The notes: generated by a model not told the origin, from the sequence alone. Shown: positions 45,732-59,113, counted from the first letter of the stretch. The stretch: 64,000 bases of DNA from Artemisia argyi (GCA_030686995.1 CM060685.1:27357204-27421203), one strand, 5' to 3'. A program made the numbers and translations.

Positions 45732-48147
45732 TCTATACTCCCTTATAAATGAGCAATATACACAACCAAAAATCAAACCTCATTCCCAACCAAAAATTAA
45801 GATTCAGACACCCGAACCTTACTCTTTACCCATATACCCATATTCCTAACCTAAAACCGAACCTCACTCTCAACCTAAAATTAAGATTCAACACCCGAAC
45901 CTCAAACAATATATAAACCCAAAAAAACATACAAAATACAAATACACACTCCACCCTACCTCTTATTTTCTCTCTCTACTAAAAACCCTCATCTGGACCG
46001 CACAATTTCTTATTCCGCCGACGCCACAGTCACCGCCACCACAACCAACTGATTCCGCCGCCAATGCTTCGGTGTTTTGAGCTTGGGTGGTTTCGTTGTT
46101 TTCTTGTGGTTTAGGTGGTGATTTTTGTCGTTTTGGTGGTCTTTTGAAATTTTCTTGTATTGTATTTGACCGGATCTAACAAGATCTAAGCCGATCTAAA
46201 CGGATCTAACCGGTATTCAGGTGGCCACCACTAATAGGTTTGTTTTACCCAAAATCTTAATGAAAGGTATTATTTTGTGTTTTTTTCTTACATATATAGA
46301 GAATCAGACTGTAATTTCATTTGGTTGTTTTGGTAATAGGGGCAGTATCGACGTCGCATAAATGGTGGCTGCGGTTGCGGTTGTTGTTTTCAAGAGACAT
46401 GGTGGTGTTTTATTTAAAGTGTTTTGTGTTGTTTTTATGAGCAGGTCTTGGGTTTGACACAAAATTACAAATGTAAGTTTAATGGTTTTGGTTGGTGATA
46501 AGATGTTTTGATGGATGTTGTTGGTGCTTTCGTCATTTTAGTGATTTAAGTGGGGTCTTGATGCTTTGTTGATTGTTAAAAGAATGGTCTTCATGAAGTT
46601 TTTTTTTTTTTTTTTTTTGGTGGTCAGATCTAAGGGATGCCTGTTGCTTTAGTTAGATCTATAAGTTTTTGAGCTTTATAATTTTAGATCTAATGACCTA
46701 AGTATTTTTTTTGGACAGTTCTATGCATCATTCAAAGGCCAATGATAATACGAGGCTGATGTAAACAACTTTTCTGTCTTTGATGTTTGAGTTTTGTGTC
46801 TTATATATATATATATTTTTTTGTGTGGCATTTTTCACTTTTTATTTTTGATGCCATGCTTTAAAAAGTTTTCATCTCAAAGTCCTTATTTCTTATTGTT
46901 TTCAACTCAAGTATTATAGATTTGTTTTGATATGTCATGTTGAGGCAATTTCTTATCTAATAGACTAAAGGTTTATTGCAATTTTTTTGGCGTGTAAGAT
47001 TTTTAAAGATTTATTGGTTAAAATGCTTGAGATTTTAATTGTTCAAGAAATAAAGTATCTTAATTTTTTGTAGTTGTGTTTTGAGAGACATAATGAAATC
47101 GTAGACACATGGATATTTTTGAAAATTTGACTATTTTCCAATTTGAAAAGTTACTAAACTTTGAGAACTGGGAAATAAAATTGTAAACACATGGATAACC
47201 GGGAAAGACAGTGAATTAAGAAAAAAAGTATGACTCGTGAAACCTAAAAGGAAACAAAAACATGAGGTATTTTCAAAGACCAAAAAAGCATAACTTATGA
47301 AACCAAAATGTAAATCAAAGAGTTTTTTTTTTTTTTATTTTTTTTATTTTTTTTTCTTTTCTCAAGCCAACATATTTTTATAAAGTTAAAACTAGCAAGA
47401 GAAAAACTATGATCCCCCATTATTTGAGGTATTTTCAACAATCCTAAACAAGAGGGAAAAATAATAATTTGTTTTAATGTCTCTTTATCTTTGTCTATGG
47501 ACATAGATTAATCAATAAGCCGAAATAATCATGATAAAAAGTTGTAGTTTGCACAAATGGACAACACATGGACAAAAGTTGTAGTTTGCACAAATGGACA
47601 ACACATGGACATGTCCGGTTAAGTGAAATGGCAATTTTGAACTTAAAAAAAATGGGTACTTAAGGGTCGCTAATGATGAAAAAGAAAAACCTACGTTGAC
47701 AACTTTTTATTATATTAACCAAATGTAAAAAAGCTAAAGCCACACAAAAATCTTTCACTATAATGTTTAAGATAGATAAAAAGGGAAAGAAAATGTTAAA
47801 CATTCCTACATTATCATATTACAAAGTGTTTACTCACAATATCTTACCAAGTGATAAAACTGACGGTTTATAAGATGAAAATGTATGAATGTTTAGCAAA
47901 ACTCAAAGAGAAAATGCCAAAAAGAATATATAAGAGAAAACAATGTTATCCGAGAAAATACTAACATAAAGATCAACGTTACCAGATGTTATTCAACTGT
48001 TGTCGCTATGCAATCATGCCATTAGAAAAACAATGATCCGAAATGGAATTTTAACGCTACATGTACATTTTGTCGAAAGAAAATTATTCGCCACAAAAAG
48101 TGTCGAAAACTAGACACCGCTGCCGGTAGGCGCGGGTACTCGGCTAG
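45732..48147 (+). mobile_element. Non-autonomous Helitron (2,416 bp)
   Basis: 5' end TCTATACTCCCTTATAAA (after A at 45731) is a typical plant Helitron start. The 3' end has a 7-bp stem with one bulged T (48117-48124 with 48129-48135), an 8-nt spacer and CTAG at 48144-48147, then T. The interior includes a C-rich leader-like stretch (45950-46070), several T runs, an imperfect repeat of a ~45-bp unit with TTGTAGTTTGCACAAATGGA (about 47540-47610) and no protein I can name. Confidence 0.82.
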
Positions 48148-48759
48148 TGTAATATTAACGGTTATGTGACATGTTTGACCGATTACCACATAGAAAAGTT
48201 ACACTAGTGGTCTATGGTTTGCATTGAATTTCACCTTTAATCTCTTGACTTTCTTTTTTTTTTTTTTTTTTTTTCTTTTTTTCTTTTTTTTTTTTTTTTT
48301 CACTCAAAAAAGTTAATGGTCAATGTTGTTTGCATTGACTACATTTAGAAATGTTATTAAAACCATATCACTGTCGGTTGTAAGAAGAGATTGGATTTGA
48401 GATCCAATCGATCCATTGAGGACGAGAATGTTTACTTCGATTATAAATCCAAAAGTGAGACAAAGATTTTATCGTGTCTCTCTTGATTGTTGTTGGTCGA
48501 AACAAACTTAATGTTTATAATTCTAAATGATCAGAAACGTGATTTATGTAACCTCATCAAAGTATGTATTGATTTACCAAACTAATACTTCGCTATATCT
48601 ACTTGTATTGTGAAAATCAACTCCCTTTTTATACAGGTGGAAAAGAGCGTTAGGACAACTAAACCAGGTCACAAGTATAACTGTATAAGTAGTTAAGGTC
48701 ATAATTTAATAACAGATGTTTTAAATATTTCCGATTTAGTAATTTAGTTTAGGTATTTA
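48148..48759. other. Unassigned sequence with pyrimidine tract and S repeat
   Basis: A T/C-rich tract (48250-48300), an S repeat copy (48395-48560) and the start of an R-unit flank (48690-48745). No gene seen. Confidence 0.45.
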
Positions 48760-48948
48760 AAGTTAGGATCAAATAGGAAGAATAATTAAAATAAGAATGA
48801 TAAGAAGTAACCACAACCACACATTCTAGATGCACATACAAAAATGGATGCATCTTCATTCAAATTTTCCCTCCCATATAAAAATGTGTGGTTAGAATTA
48901 CTTCTTACCCTTCTCATTTTAATTATTCTTCTTATTGGATCTCTACCC
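48760..48948. mobile_element. Mutator-like MITE (189 bp)
   Basis: Arms are long inverted repeats (GAAGAATAATTAAAATAAGAA on the left pairs with the right arm around 48915). Flanked by TAGGTATTTA at 48750-48759 and 48949-48958, i.e. a 9-10 bp duplication, as in Mutator-type elements. No coding capacity. Confidence 0.8.
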
Positions 48949-48959
48949 TAGGTATTTAT

Positions 48960-49400
48960 ATTATTTTTAAATATTGTTAAATGTATTATAGTTAATTAAT
49001 TATATTGCTTGTGCGCTAACATGTTTCAAACTATAAGTACTTGTGAATTTATAATTTTTATTATTCATATGTATATTTGATTGCTTCCATAATCTTTTAT
49101 ATGAAACATGTACTTGAAATGTAAAGACAATGGCCGAACAAAGACAATGGCGAAACTTGAGGATTCTTGTTCGGGTAACTTTTATAAAACATTGATATGG
49201 GTAAACTATATGTATAAAACGTTGATATGAGTAACTTAGGTTTTAAAATGTCACACTTACGAATTAAGATAATCATACAACTATGGGAAATAAAACAAGT
49301 GCTAACCGCCAAGTATAACATCATAAGACACAGTAATAAGGGCATGTTTGACGTAAGAAATTATGAAAGATTATGGAGGTTTAAGATTATTTTTTTGAAA
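48960..49400. repeat. R-unit flank and inverted V fragment
   Basis: 48960-49040 continues the R-unit flank (TTAAATGTATTATAGTTAA). 49140-49180 is an inverted copy of the CTTGAGGATTCTTGTTCGGG segment. 49330-49570 has a possible small transposon end (GGGCATGTTTGACG) with no partner found. Confidence 0.45.
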
Positions 49401-49669
49401 AATAAGCTTTGGTAAAAAATAAATCTTTGTTTGGCAAACTATGATTGTAAATTATTTTAGAAAAATAAGTTTTAAAAAAGTAAGTTCTCAAAACCAGCTT
49501 TTAAAGGATTATGAAGATTATTTTTCACAAATTAACAGATTTTAATCTTTTTCTGCCACAACACCAACACTGCTACTGCTACTAAAAAAAAAAAAAAAAA
49601 GGAAAAAACCTACAATTTTAATCTTTTCAGCACCAACACCAGCAACATTATTTAAACATGTACTACAAT

Positions 49670-49870
49670 TTGCCTAAAATCAATTGGGTTTTGACTCAAT
49701 TAGAAACTAGTGTATCTATAAAGTATTCATGTTGAATTCTATAAAAGCCTTTGGTAAACTTTTAGTTGCTTGCAAGCTTAAGATTTGAGTTTTATAAGCT
49801 TGCAAGCATAAACTTTTGACCAATGATTTTTATATTATTGGATAAGCTTACAATTGTATATATAAAGTTA
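49670..49870 (+). repeat. R unit 6, promoter deleted
   Basis: It keeps the CATGTTGAATTC start region and a perfect 13-bp hairpin (49768-49780 with 49795-49807) but lacks both USE and TATA. A deletion joins the AATCAATTGGGTTTTGA segment to the start region. Confidence 0.72.
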
Positions 49871-49879
49871 TATAAATCT

Positions 49880-51879
49880 CAACACACCATAAATTTTGAC
49901 CATTGCTTTTAGAATAATTGACAACCACACAATATTAAACGCCGGTGAGATCCAGTCGATGAGGACGAGAATGTTTACTTCTATCATAAATCCAGGAGTG
50001 AGACAAACATTTTATCTAGCCATCTATAGTGTCTCTCGTTGATGGTTGTAGGTCGAAACAAACTCTACGTCTAAATTCCAAATGACCAGAAACATGCTTT
50101 GAGTTACCTGATCGATGTCTATAAATCCAAATTACCAAAAACGTGGTTTGAGTTACCTCATAAGGTTACCTTCTCCAACCCAAACATCATCCCACTCTTT
50201 TAATAACGAATATATTGAAGACACATGTTAGAACAAAGATGAAGAACTAGTTTTGTTATCTGATGTGATCGTAAGACGAGCTAAAAAAAAGATGAACCTT
50301 AGTTTTGACATATAGGGAGCAGTAGAAACTAAGAGTACGTTATTGTTATTAATACCCAATTGGACCCATCTAGAATACTTAGGGGAACCAACTAAACTCA
50401 ACTTGATTTCAAAGTCACTTTTATGCTCTTAGAGTCACTATGGCTTTTAAATATACTTAGGTTGGGGGTAACATCATTGCTTATAATATGCAGGTTATAT
50501 CACACATTAATTAGTGTTTACCAAAACTTAATTATAATCTTAGAAGTGTAGCTAGTTGCTTAAAATCAACTGGGTCTTGACCATCCCACGTCGCACTCTG
50601 AAGGAAATATGTTCGTAAAAATAGAGGAAATGATAGATACAAGACGGGCATGTATAAATTATAACAATTCACTTATGTCTTTTGCTTAGCTAAAACTTTA
50701 AGCAAAAATGCTCAAGAGTATCGGCCTTTTTCATATTTCAAGAATGTCAAAACTGTTAACTCGACATGACTATAACTTTGTTGATGATCATTAGAAAGTC
50801 CTAATATTCCTTACTTACAACTAAAGCACAGTAAGAAGCAGACAAAGTAAATGATTTTGCATATTTTTGTAATTATTCATAGCAATACTTATCTATGCAA
50901 GAAAAGGAAAAGATTTATGAGAAACACAAATGCTACAAAAAAAAAATGTCTTGGTTACTATTCGTGTTTACTTTTGTAACTCATACAATGAACTATTGAC
51001 TTATTTCCGTAACTTAGTACCAAAATGTTTCTAGTGACGCACTAAAAAAAATAATAATAAAAAAAGAAAAAAAAAAAAGAGAGTAAAAAGCATAGTTTTT
51101 ATCTAAAAATGTAATGTAGTTAGGGGTGGCAACCTTGCCTAACTTTGCTTCAAGATTAAACGAAATCAACCAATAACATGTTCACAACACATTTCATACC
51201 ACAACATACCCCAACATACTTTTTTAGTGACAATCTTGGTACCAAAAGATGAAGAAGTTAAATAAGCCTCCAACCATTTTCAAACAAGGGGATTTTGTAT
51301 CCACACTTGATTTTACAGCAGAAAGATCTCGATGACACGAATTTTGGTTTTTACAGAAATAAGCTTTTGAAGATATATAACTATGTTATGATCTATTTGT
51401 AAACATATAAACAGTTTGACAAATATAACAAGTAAGAACTTATGGCAAGGTTTATATTTTATGACCAATGTATTCTTTATTTTATGACCAGTATACTTTT
51501 TAAACATTATTAAAATAGAAAAGAGATACTAAAACAAAAATATATAAAAATAAAAACATAGTACAGTAATAGATTGTAAAAGGAAAATATGCAACTCCTC
51601 ATGTCACTTATCACGTGACTAATGAGACAAATGAGTAACTATTTACCCAATCACAAAAAGTAAATAGTAAATCTTCATCTTCATCTTTCACGTATCTTCC
51701 GGCCAACCTGAAACACCTTTTTCCGACAACATTTTTTTTTCTTATTCTCTAAACTTGTTTACCGGACCATTTTATCATCAAAAACACCATCTCCGTTACA
51801 TAAAACTGATCAAAAACACCATTTGCATAGGCTATTATCCAAGCTACACGGTAGGGTAGTTGGGCCGGTGGCCGAGCAC
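49880..51879. other. Unassigned repeat sequence with decayed R unit
   Basis: An S repeat copy lies at 49945-50150. A decayed R unit lies at 50495-50690, with one-mismatch USE ATCCCACGTCG (50583-50593) and no clean TATA. 50700-51880 shows only short ORFs and A-rich tracts; I see no gene. Confidence 0.45.
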
Positions 51880-52293
51880 TGTAGAAATTCTAATAACACC
51901 AAGATTGAATCCAACCAACCACCCCTTGATTCAAATTAATACCTCAATCTTTACAATACAAGAAACCAGAATCAAATAGATCACAATGAATGATCTAAAG
52001 TATAGAAACAGAAACAACAACTGGATCAAAATAGTTGACCAGCCAAACGATTACAAAAGAATGATAATATTCAACTTTGAGAGAATAACGAAGACTGTGT
52101 GAGATGATAATAAGCAGAGATCAGAAACCCTAATCCATAGCAATCCTTTTATAGCATCCAACTTAAGATAATTACAGCTTCAGTCCTTGTACAATAGAAA
52201 AACACACAAACAGAGACAAAACTAAATATTAGAGTTAGAAAGTTTCTGTAATGACAGAAACAGTCCCTGAAAGTTTGAATGGATATTTTAACA
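51880..52293 (-). repeat. 3' LTR of copia element 2 (414 bp)
   Basis: Reads TGTTAAAATATCC...TTCTACA on the minus strand and is preceded there by GAGGGAGGG. Aligns end to end with 57362-57775. Confidence 0.96.
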
Positions 52294-52303
52294 CCCTCCC
52301 TCA
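52294..52303 (-). other. Polypurine tract of copia element 2
   Basis: GAGGGAGGG on the minus strand directly before the 3' LTR, 13 bases after the pol stop. Confidence 0.85.
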
Positions 52304-52316
52304 AACTTTCAAACCA

Positions 52317-55300
52317 TCATCCTTTCACAGCAAACATATCCATCATACCCAAATGACCACACAAAAACTTATGACTTTTACAGTCTAAAGCTTTTGTGAA
52401 CACATCTGTAATTTGCTGAGAAGTATGAATCTTCTCAGTCTTAATAACACCAGCAAACACCTTTTCTCTCACAAGATGAACATCATTCTCAAAGTGTTTT
52501 GTTTTTTCATGAAAAACAGGATTTCCAGCAATCTGTAAAGCTGAACTGTTATCACAATACAACTTCACACGTAATAGATCACTAACCCCCATATCACCAA
52601 GAAGATTACACAACCAAATAACTTCACATGTACAAGAAGCCATACTTCTGTACTCAGCCTCTGCAGAGGATCTAGAAAGAGTAGATTGTTTTTTACTTTT
52701 CCAAGTAACTAATGAATCACCCAGAAAAACACAATAGCCAGACACAGATTTCCTAGTAACAGGACATCTAGCCCAATCTGAATCAGAATTAGCTCTAAGC
52801 TTAAGACTTCCATTTTTGTTAATTTGAATACCATTTCTAGGAGATCCTTTTAAATATCTCAATACTCTTAATGGAGCATTCAAATGAGACTCAAGAGGAG
52901 CATGCATATATTGACTCAAGCAATGAACAGAATAAGATATATCTGGTCTAGTATTAGTTAAGTAAATCAATTTACCCACCAGTTTTTGGTAATTACCAAT
53001 ATTTTTCAAAGCTTTATCATCATTACTTTCAATATGATTAAGAGTAGTATTTTCTGGTAAAGGTGTGTCAACAGGCTTAGCATCAAGTAAACCATATTCA
53101 TGTAAGAGTTCAAGACAATATTTTTTTTTACTAAGACAAACACCTTTATCATTTTCTAAAACTTTTATGCCAAGAAAATATTTTAACTTTCCCAAGTCTT
53201 TTATTTGAAACTTAGACTGCAGAAACACTTTAAACTTTTCAATTTCATTGTTATCATTGCCAGTAATAACAATATCATCAACATATACTAAAAGAGCCAA
53301 AAAAAATATTCCCAGATTTCTTAGTAAACAAAGAATAATCAAATTTAGACTGCACAAAGCCATGTTCACTAAGAGCATTAGTTAATTTTTCATTCCACTG
53401 TCTAGGAGCTTGTTTAAGACCATATAAGGACTTGTTAAGCTTCACAACTTTAGATTTATGATCATCAAAGCCAGGGGGTAAAGTCATATAAACATCCTCA
53501 GTTAAGTCACCATACAGAAAAGCATTATTAACATCTAACTGGAAAAGACTCCAATTATTGCAAATAGCCACATTAATCATGCACCTAACTGTAGACATCT
53601 TAACCACAGGACTAAATGTTTCCATATAATTAAATCCCTCCCTATGGCTATAGCCCTTGGCTACTAGCCTGGCTTTATACTTATCAATTTCACCTGTGGA
53701 CTTATACTTAATTTTCCACAACCATTTACTACTAACAGGTTTTCTACCTGGAGGTAGTTCACACTCAGTCCAATTATCATTTCTTTTTAAAGCAGTAACT
53801 TCATTATTTATAGCCTGAATCGAATTAGGATTTTTAGATGCCTCTTCATAAGAAGTAGAATAACAACTTTATTTAAAGTAGTAGAGAAGCAGTAATTAAC
53901 AGAACTCAGCCTAGAATAACAAACATATTTCTCAATACCATACTTAGCACTACTGCTTACAACAAAATCATTAAACCTAGCAGGCAACTTAGTAGGTCTA
54001 CTAGATCTCCTAAATTCAGGCTGCTCTTGACTTATGTTCTGAGTGGATGCATTTTGAGAAGAATTAGAAGGAACAGTGCCCTCAGGTGGAGTATTATCAC
54101 CCATGGATGTAGCAACACCAGTATTCCTACCATCATCAGAAGTATTTATACTTCTGGGGCAAGAATAGGCATCACTTTCATCATAGGGGGTATTTGTACC
54201 TCTCCCTTCATCATTGGGACTTTGATCATAGTATTTCTCATCAAAAAAAATTTAGACTATTTAAAGTAGCCTCAACATTTTCATAAGTCTGATCAGAAAT
54301 CAAATTAGTGTTCATTTTAAATGGAAAGATAGTTTCATAAAATTGAACATCTCTTGAAAAAAATATCATTTTTGTTTCAAGACTGTAAAGTTTATATGTC
54401 TTTTTAGTAGTAGAAAAACCAATAAGAACACATTTTTCAGACCTAGAAGAAAATTTATCAGAATTATTTAGAATAGATGAGAAACATAAACAGCCAAAAC
54501 TTCTCAAATGAGAAAGTCTTGGTTTTCTACCATACACACATTCAAAGGGAGATTTTTCACTCAGCACAGAAGAAGGTAACATGTTAATGAGGTAAGCAGC
54601 AGTTAAGATACACTCAGGCCACATACTAATAGAAATACCACTTTGAAATAACAAACTTCTAGCAACATTCAACAAGTGCCTATGCTTTCTCTCAGCAATC
54701 CCATTTTGCTGAGGAGTGTAAGCACAAGTAGTTTGATGCACAATACCAAGGCTGTCAAATAGACTATTCATCTTGTTATTCACAAATTCAGTACCATTGT
54801 CAGACCTAACAGTCTTAATGTTACATTTAAATTGAGTTAGAATCAAATTTATATATGTAACAAAACAATTATACACTTCATCTTTAGTTTTAATAAGATA
54901 AATCCACACAGCCCTAGTATAGTCATCCACAATAGTCATGAAATACCTAAAACCATCTCTGCTAGTAACCTTATAAGGTCCCCAAAGATCAATATGCACA
55001 AGGTCACCAATAGCAGAACTTTTATGTTCACTAAGAGGAAAAGGTTCTCTTGTCTGTTTAGCCTTATGACAGATGTCACAAGGTGAAACATGAGAATCCT
55101 TAGTGAACTTAAGCTCAGAGTGAAGCAAATCAATAGCATGATCAAAAGGATGACCAAGCCTGTGATGCCATAAAGACTTAGAAACAAAACATTGAACAGA
55201 CAAATTACCTAAAACTTGATTCTTAGAAGTAGAGGAAGAGGGAGAATCAAACAGATAAAGTCCACCATTTTCACTATTAGTCCCCATGATTTTGTTTTGA

Positions 55301-56805
55301 TTCAAATCCTGAATGTAACATTTTGTTTCAGAAAAAACAACAAACATTCTGCTGTCTTTAATAAGTTTATGAACTGATAAAAGACTGACACAATATTCAG
55401 GTACAACCAACACATCATATAATATGACATTTTCAGAAAGCTTTAAATTTCCAACATATTTAATTTTAGCAAGAGTGCCATTAGGATGACCCACTGTTAA
55501 ATTTAAATCAGATATATCAATAATTCCAAACATATTTAAAGTAGAAACAGTCATATGTTGGTTGGCACCTGAATCTATGATCCAGCCAATACTCATTTTA
55601 CATAACACAGTATTACTGTTATAAAACTTATGAAAGTTTATATTAAAGAAAACATTGTTGTTTTTAAAACTAGGCATACCTGCCATGTTAGACTGCATTC
55701 CACTGGAAGGCATCTCATTGATAAGACTCATAAGTTTCATCATTTGTTCATTAGTGAAAGACATAGTAGAACCATTATCAGAAGAAGAATTATTAGAATT
55801 AGCAGTAAAAGAAGTTTTAAAACCATTTTGTTTTGGACCAGGATTTTTATTATAACCAGGTGGAAACCTAACAAGTTCAAAACATCTATCAATGGTATGA
55901 CCAATTTTACCACAATTATTACAAAGCAGATTAGGATTAGGTCCTCTATTACTCCCACTATTATTATTATTCCAAGGCTTTCTGTTATCAGTTCCAGAAA
56001 ACATTTTATTATCAAAGTTATTATCATTCCTTTTAGTACCATTATTAGTCCAATTAGTTTTAGCTATAAAACCAGAAATTTGAGGTTTAGTCTCAGAACC
56101 AGAAGAAGAAGAAGCAATGCCTCTGTGAGATTCTTCTCTAGAAACAATAGCAAAAGCATCTTTCACATCAGGAAGTGTTTCTCTAGAGAGAATACTACTT
56201 CTGATAGGTTGATAGACATCATTAAGACCCATGAGAAATTGCATAAGTTTCATTAATTGATTATGTTTTAGCACATCTTCTCTAGCAGCACAAACACACT
56301 TAGGCAATTTGGTCATAATATCAAATTCTCTCCATAAAGAATTCAGCTTATGATAGTACTCAGAAACAGTTAATTCACCTTGCTTGAAATTATTGATTTT
56401 TTGCATTAAGTTGAGAATTATAGACCCATCAAGTTTATCATATGTTTCCTTAAGTTCAGTCCAAACTTCATGAGCATTAACAGAAAACATTTGACCAAGA
56501 TACAATTCTTCAGAAACATAATTAAGCAACCAAGATAACACAATAGAATTACATCTTTCCCACTGATTAGCCAAAACATCACTAGAAACATAAGTAGCCT
56601 TAATACAAGTACCATCAATAAATCCAGTTTTATTTCTAGTATTAATAGCAAGTTTCATAGCAGTAGACCAAACTCTATAGTTATCAGTACCAGTAAGTTT
56701 CACAGATATAATAGAACTAGTACTAATATCATTAGCATGTAAGTATAAAGGGCTACTTATATCAACACTACTAATAAGATTCTCATTACTACTACCAGCA
56801 GCCAT
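52317..56805 (-). pseudogene. Copia element 2 Gag-Pol polyprotein with three frameshifts
   Basis: ATG at 56805 (MAAGSSNENLIS). First frame to 54241: Gag (KLTGTDNYRVWSTAMKLAI), CCHC knuckle CNNCGKIGHTIDRC, protease DSGA, integrase zinc motif and core with HIDLWGP, SDNGTEF and NGIAERK, so all three catalytic acids are present. Frameshift 1 at a T8 run (54243-54250 on plus). Frameshift 2 near 53865-53880. Next frame: RT start ([20 protein letters not shown]). Frameshift 3 at another T8 run (53299-53306), just before YVDDIVIT. Final frame: RT end, RNase H and a stop at 52317-52319. Two of three breaks are in homopolymers, so sequencing error should be excluded. The Gag and knuckle type resemble the RE1-like copia group (inference). 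Confidence 0.93.
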
Positions 56806-57349
56806 AATAAACAGATAAGAAAAACAAACAAGAAAAACAGATAATCAAGAAACAAGAACCAAAGAAAAAACAATAAAACTCACACCCAAGAATTACAAAT
56901 CCCAGCCTAGAGGACTGGATGTGACCAGAGCAGGTATTCACACCTCTCAAGGAGGCAGATCAAGATGTTAGTCACACCGTTTGCACCCTCTAAACTAAAA
57001 CCAAGTAATCTTAAAAGAAGAGAAGAACACTTACAGTGCTATACGGTAAAGAATGCGGAAAGAACTCACAATACTCTTAATTCACTAGTTAAGAGATATT
57101 GTGAAAGAATCAGGTCCCAATAACACCAGAAACTCCAGAAACAACAAACCCCCAATATTCAGAACAATTAGGGTTTTTGAGATCAAACCCTAAAATACCA
57201 GATCCAATCACCAACAACAATTAACCCAACAAAGATTGTTGAATTAACCACAAAACTATCAGATCTAACTCAAATCGAAGAAACCCCCAAAAATCAGATG
57301 AAACCCTAGAAATCCAAATCACCAATCTAAACGATAATCAAGAGCCGTA
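56806..57349 (-). other. Copia element 2 leader
   Basis: About 540 bases of A-rich non-coding sequence between primer site and gag start. Confidence 0.7.
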
Positions 57350-57361
57350 GCTCTGATACCA
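57350..57361 (-). other. Primer binding site of copia element 2
   Basis: TGGTATCAGAGC on the minus strand, directly after the LTR end. It is an exact match to the initiator tRNA-Met complement. Confidence 0.95.
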
Positions 57362-57775
57362 TGTAGAAATTCTAATAACACCAAGATTGGATCCAACCAA
57401 CCACCCCTTGATTCAAATTAATACCTCAATCTTTACAATACAAGAAACCAGAATCAAATAGATCACAATGAATGATCTAAAGTATAGAAACAGAAACAAC
57501 AACTGGATCAAAATAGTTGACCAGCCAAACGATTACAAAAGAATGATAATATTCAACTTTGAGAGAATAACGAAGACTGTGTGAGATGATAATAAGCAGA
57601 GATCAGAAACCCTAATCCATAAAAATCCTTTTATAGCATCCAACTTAAGATAATTACAGCTTCAGTCCCTACACAATAGAAAAACACACAAACAAAGACA
57701 AAACTAAATATTAGAGTTAGAAAGTTTCTGTAATGACAGAAATAGTCCCTGAAAGTTTGAATGGATATTTTAACA
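57362..57775 (-). repeat. 5' LTR of copia element 2 (414 bp)
   Basis: TG...CA on the minus strand; followed on the plus side by the target duplication AGCAC. Confidence 0.96.
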
Positions 57776-57780
57776 AGCAC

Positions 57781-58219
57781 CCTCCAGCCCCTACTGGCTC
57801 TATCCCTGCCTCCAACGACTAAATTATTAAATGGCCAACGGTTCCTTTTTTCTTGGTTCTCTCCCTACCGATTCGGTAGCATCTACCGCTAAGCTTGCCG
57901 AACCATGCTAACCGTGGAGGTGGCAATGCACCTTGCCGATCGGCAAGGCTTGCCGAGCTTATTTTGCCGCTGGGTTGCCAGTGCCCTTAGATATAAGTAA
58001 ATAAGTCGAGTTGTGAAGATTGAGGAAAGGAAGCTTAATTAGTGGGTGTTGATTATATATAGAAGAGAATGGTGGCATTAAGGTAGGCTAGTTGAAAATC
58101 TTAAAATCCTTTTCTTTGCATCTATATCAGCTATAACTTTATCAGTTTGAGCTTTTTTTAAGCTCTTCTTTAAAAAGTACTCATAAGCTGGTATTGGTTG
58201 AAGTCATTATTGTTACAAC
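57781..58219. other. Unassigned sequence right of copia element 2
   Basis: GC-richer than its surroundings, with repeated TTGCCGA text (57890-57970). Together with 51820-51879 it forms the interrupted target, possibly an older small DNA transposon. Ends not found. Confidence 0.35.
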
Positions 58220-58720
58220 ATGGCATTTCATCGGAGGGTTGAAGTTCATGAATAACACATGAACATGGAAGGATTTTTGGCGACAACTTTGCCACAAAGT
58301 CTAGAGCTTAAGTGGCTTAATACAACTTATAATATAGTATAAAAGGTTCTTAATGAGCACAAACACAACTTGTTAGAAATGGACACCCTTGTATACTTAT
58401 CACTATGTCTTGAAAAATACATTTAACCTGTGAATGCAACTTCTATTATAGGGAAACTAGTTGAAACCGAACAATTTCCTCCGGTTACAAGATTTTTACG
58501 GTCTACTTGGAAGTAATACTTATTTTCAGTTATCTTGGCAGCAACAAAGATGTTTCGAATTTTGAGTATGTTCATCTTTACCAACCATACAAATATAGTG
58601 TTGATCACCAAGTTGTATTCCTATTTGCCACTAAAGCAAACAAATTATAATATACAGTAACTCTGGCTTATAATAGCCGGTCCAAGCATCAGACTAGCCA
58701 TCCTATCCGGCCGGTGGTTC
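58220..58720 (+). repeat. T repeat block (copy 2)
   Basis: Similar to 44500-45050 in the same orientation and in the same place relative to an R unit, so T and R were duplicated together. Frames are broken. Confidence 0.6.
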
Positions 58721-59061
58721 AAGCATCCGGCAAGAACTGAAAGACCTAGGATATAATTGAGAAATTTATGCATGTGTAAAAAAGAAACGCAAACCAGTTA
58801 TAAGAAACATAAAATCTTATAGAAATTGATTGTGCCTATTATACTTCATAGCATCTTCTGTAGCTTTTCGTACCACGTTTCTTGTATTTATAATGTAAAA
58901 TTTTATAAATCATAAAAAAGAGCCATCGACTTATACCAATAACTTATGTTTTCAAATGTCACAATTAGTGTCTATCTAAAGATGTAATCGTAATGGTTAA
59001 GATAAATTAATGTTCCACGAGTGTGCTACAAAATGCTTAAAATCAACTAGGCTTCAACTTT

Positions 59062-59113
59062 ATCCCACATCACATTGTGAAGAAAAGTAGCTTGTGGGAG
59101 TTGGTTATAAATA
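59062..59113 (+). promoter_or_regulatory. snRNA-type promoter (USE + TATA), R unit 7
   Basis: ATCCCACATCA (59062-59072, last base off consensus) and TATAAATA (59106-59113), 33 nt apart. Predicted start near 59138; the conserved ATG is at about 59143, leaving almost no leader. Confidence 0.62.

Larger units (their letters stand above)
51880..57775 (-). mobile_element. Ty1/copia LTR retrotransposon 2 (5,896 bp), frameshifted
   Basis: Two 414-bp LTRs, 5-bp target duplication AGCAC at 51875-51879 and 57776-57780, tRNA-Met primer site next to the right LTR, polypurine tract next to the left LTR. Coding strand is minus. LTRs differ at about eight sites (~2%). Domain order is copia (integrase before RT). 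Confidence 0.97.

Noticed and set aside
53278..53721. Separate RT gene
   Set aside because: It is the middle frame of copia element 2, between two frameshifts.
55630..56256. 208-aa plus ORF rich in Ile, Arg and Thr
   Set aside because: Antisense shadow of the copia element 2 Gag region.
51110..57990. A larger DNA transposon around copia element 2 with ends near GGGGTGGCAACC (51122) and GGTTGCCAGTGCCC (57975)
   Set aside because: The ends share only about eight bases, with no clear flanking duplication.
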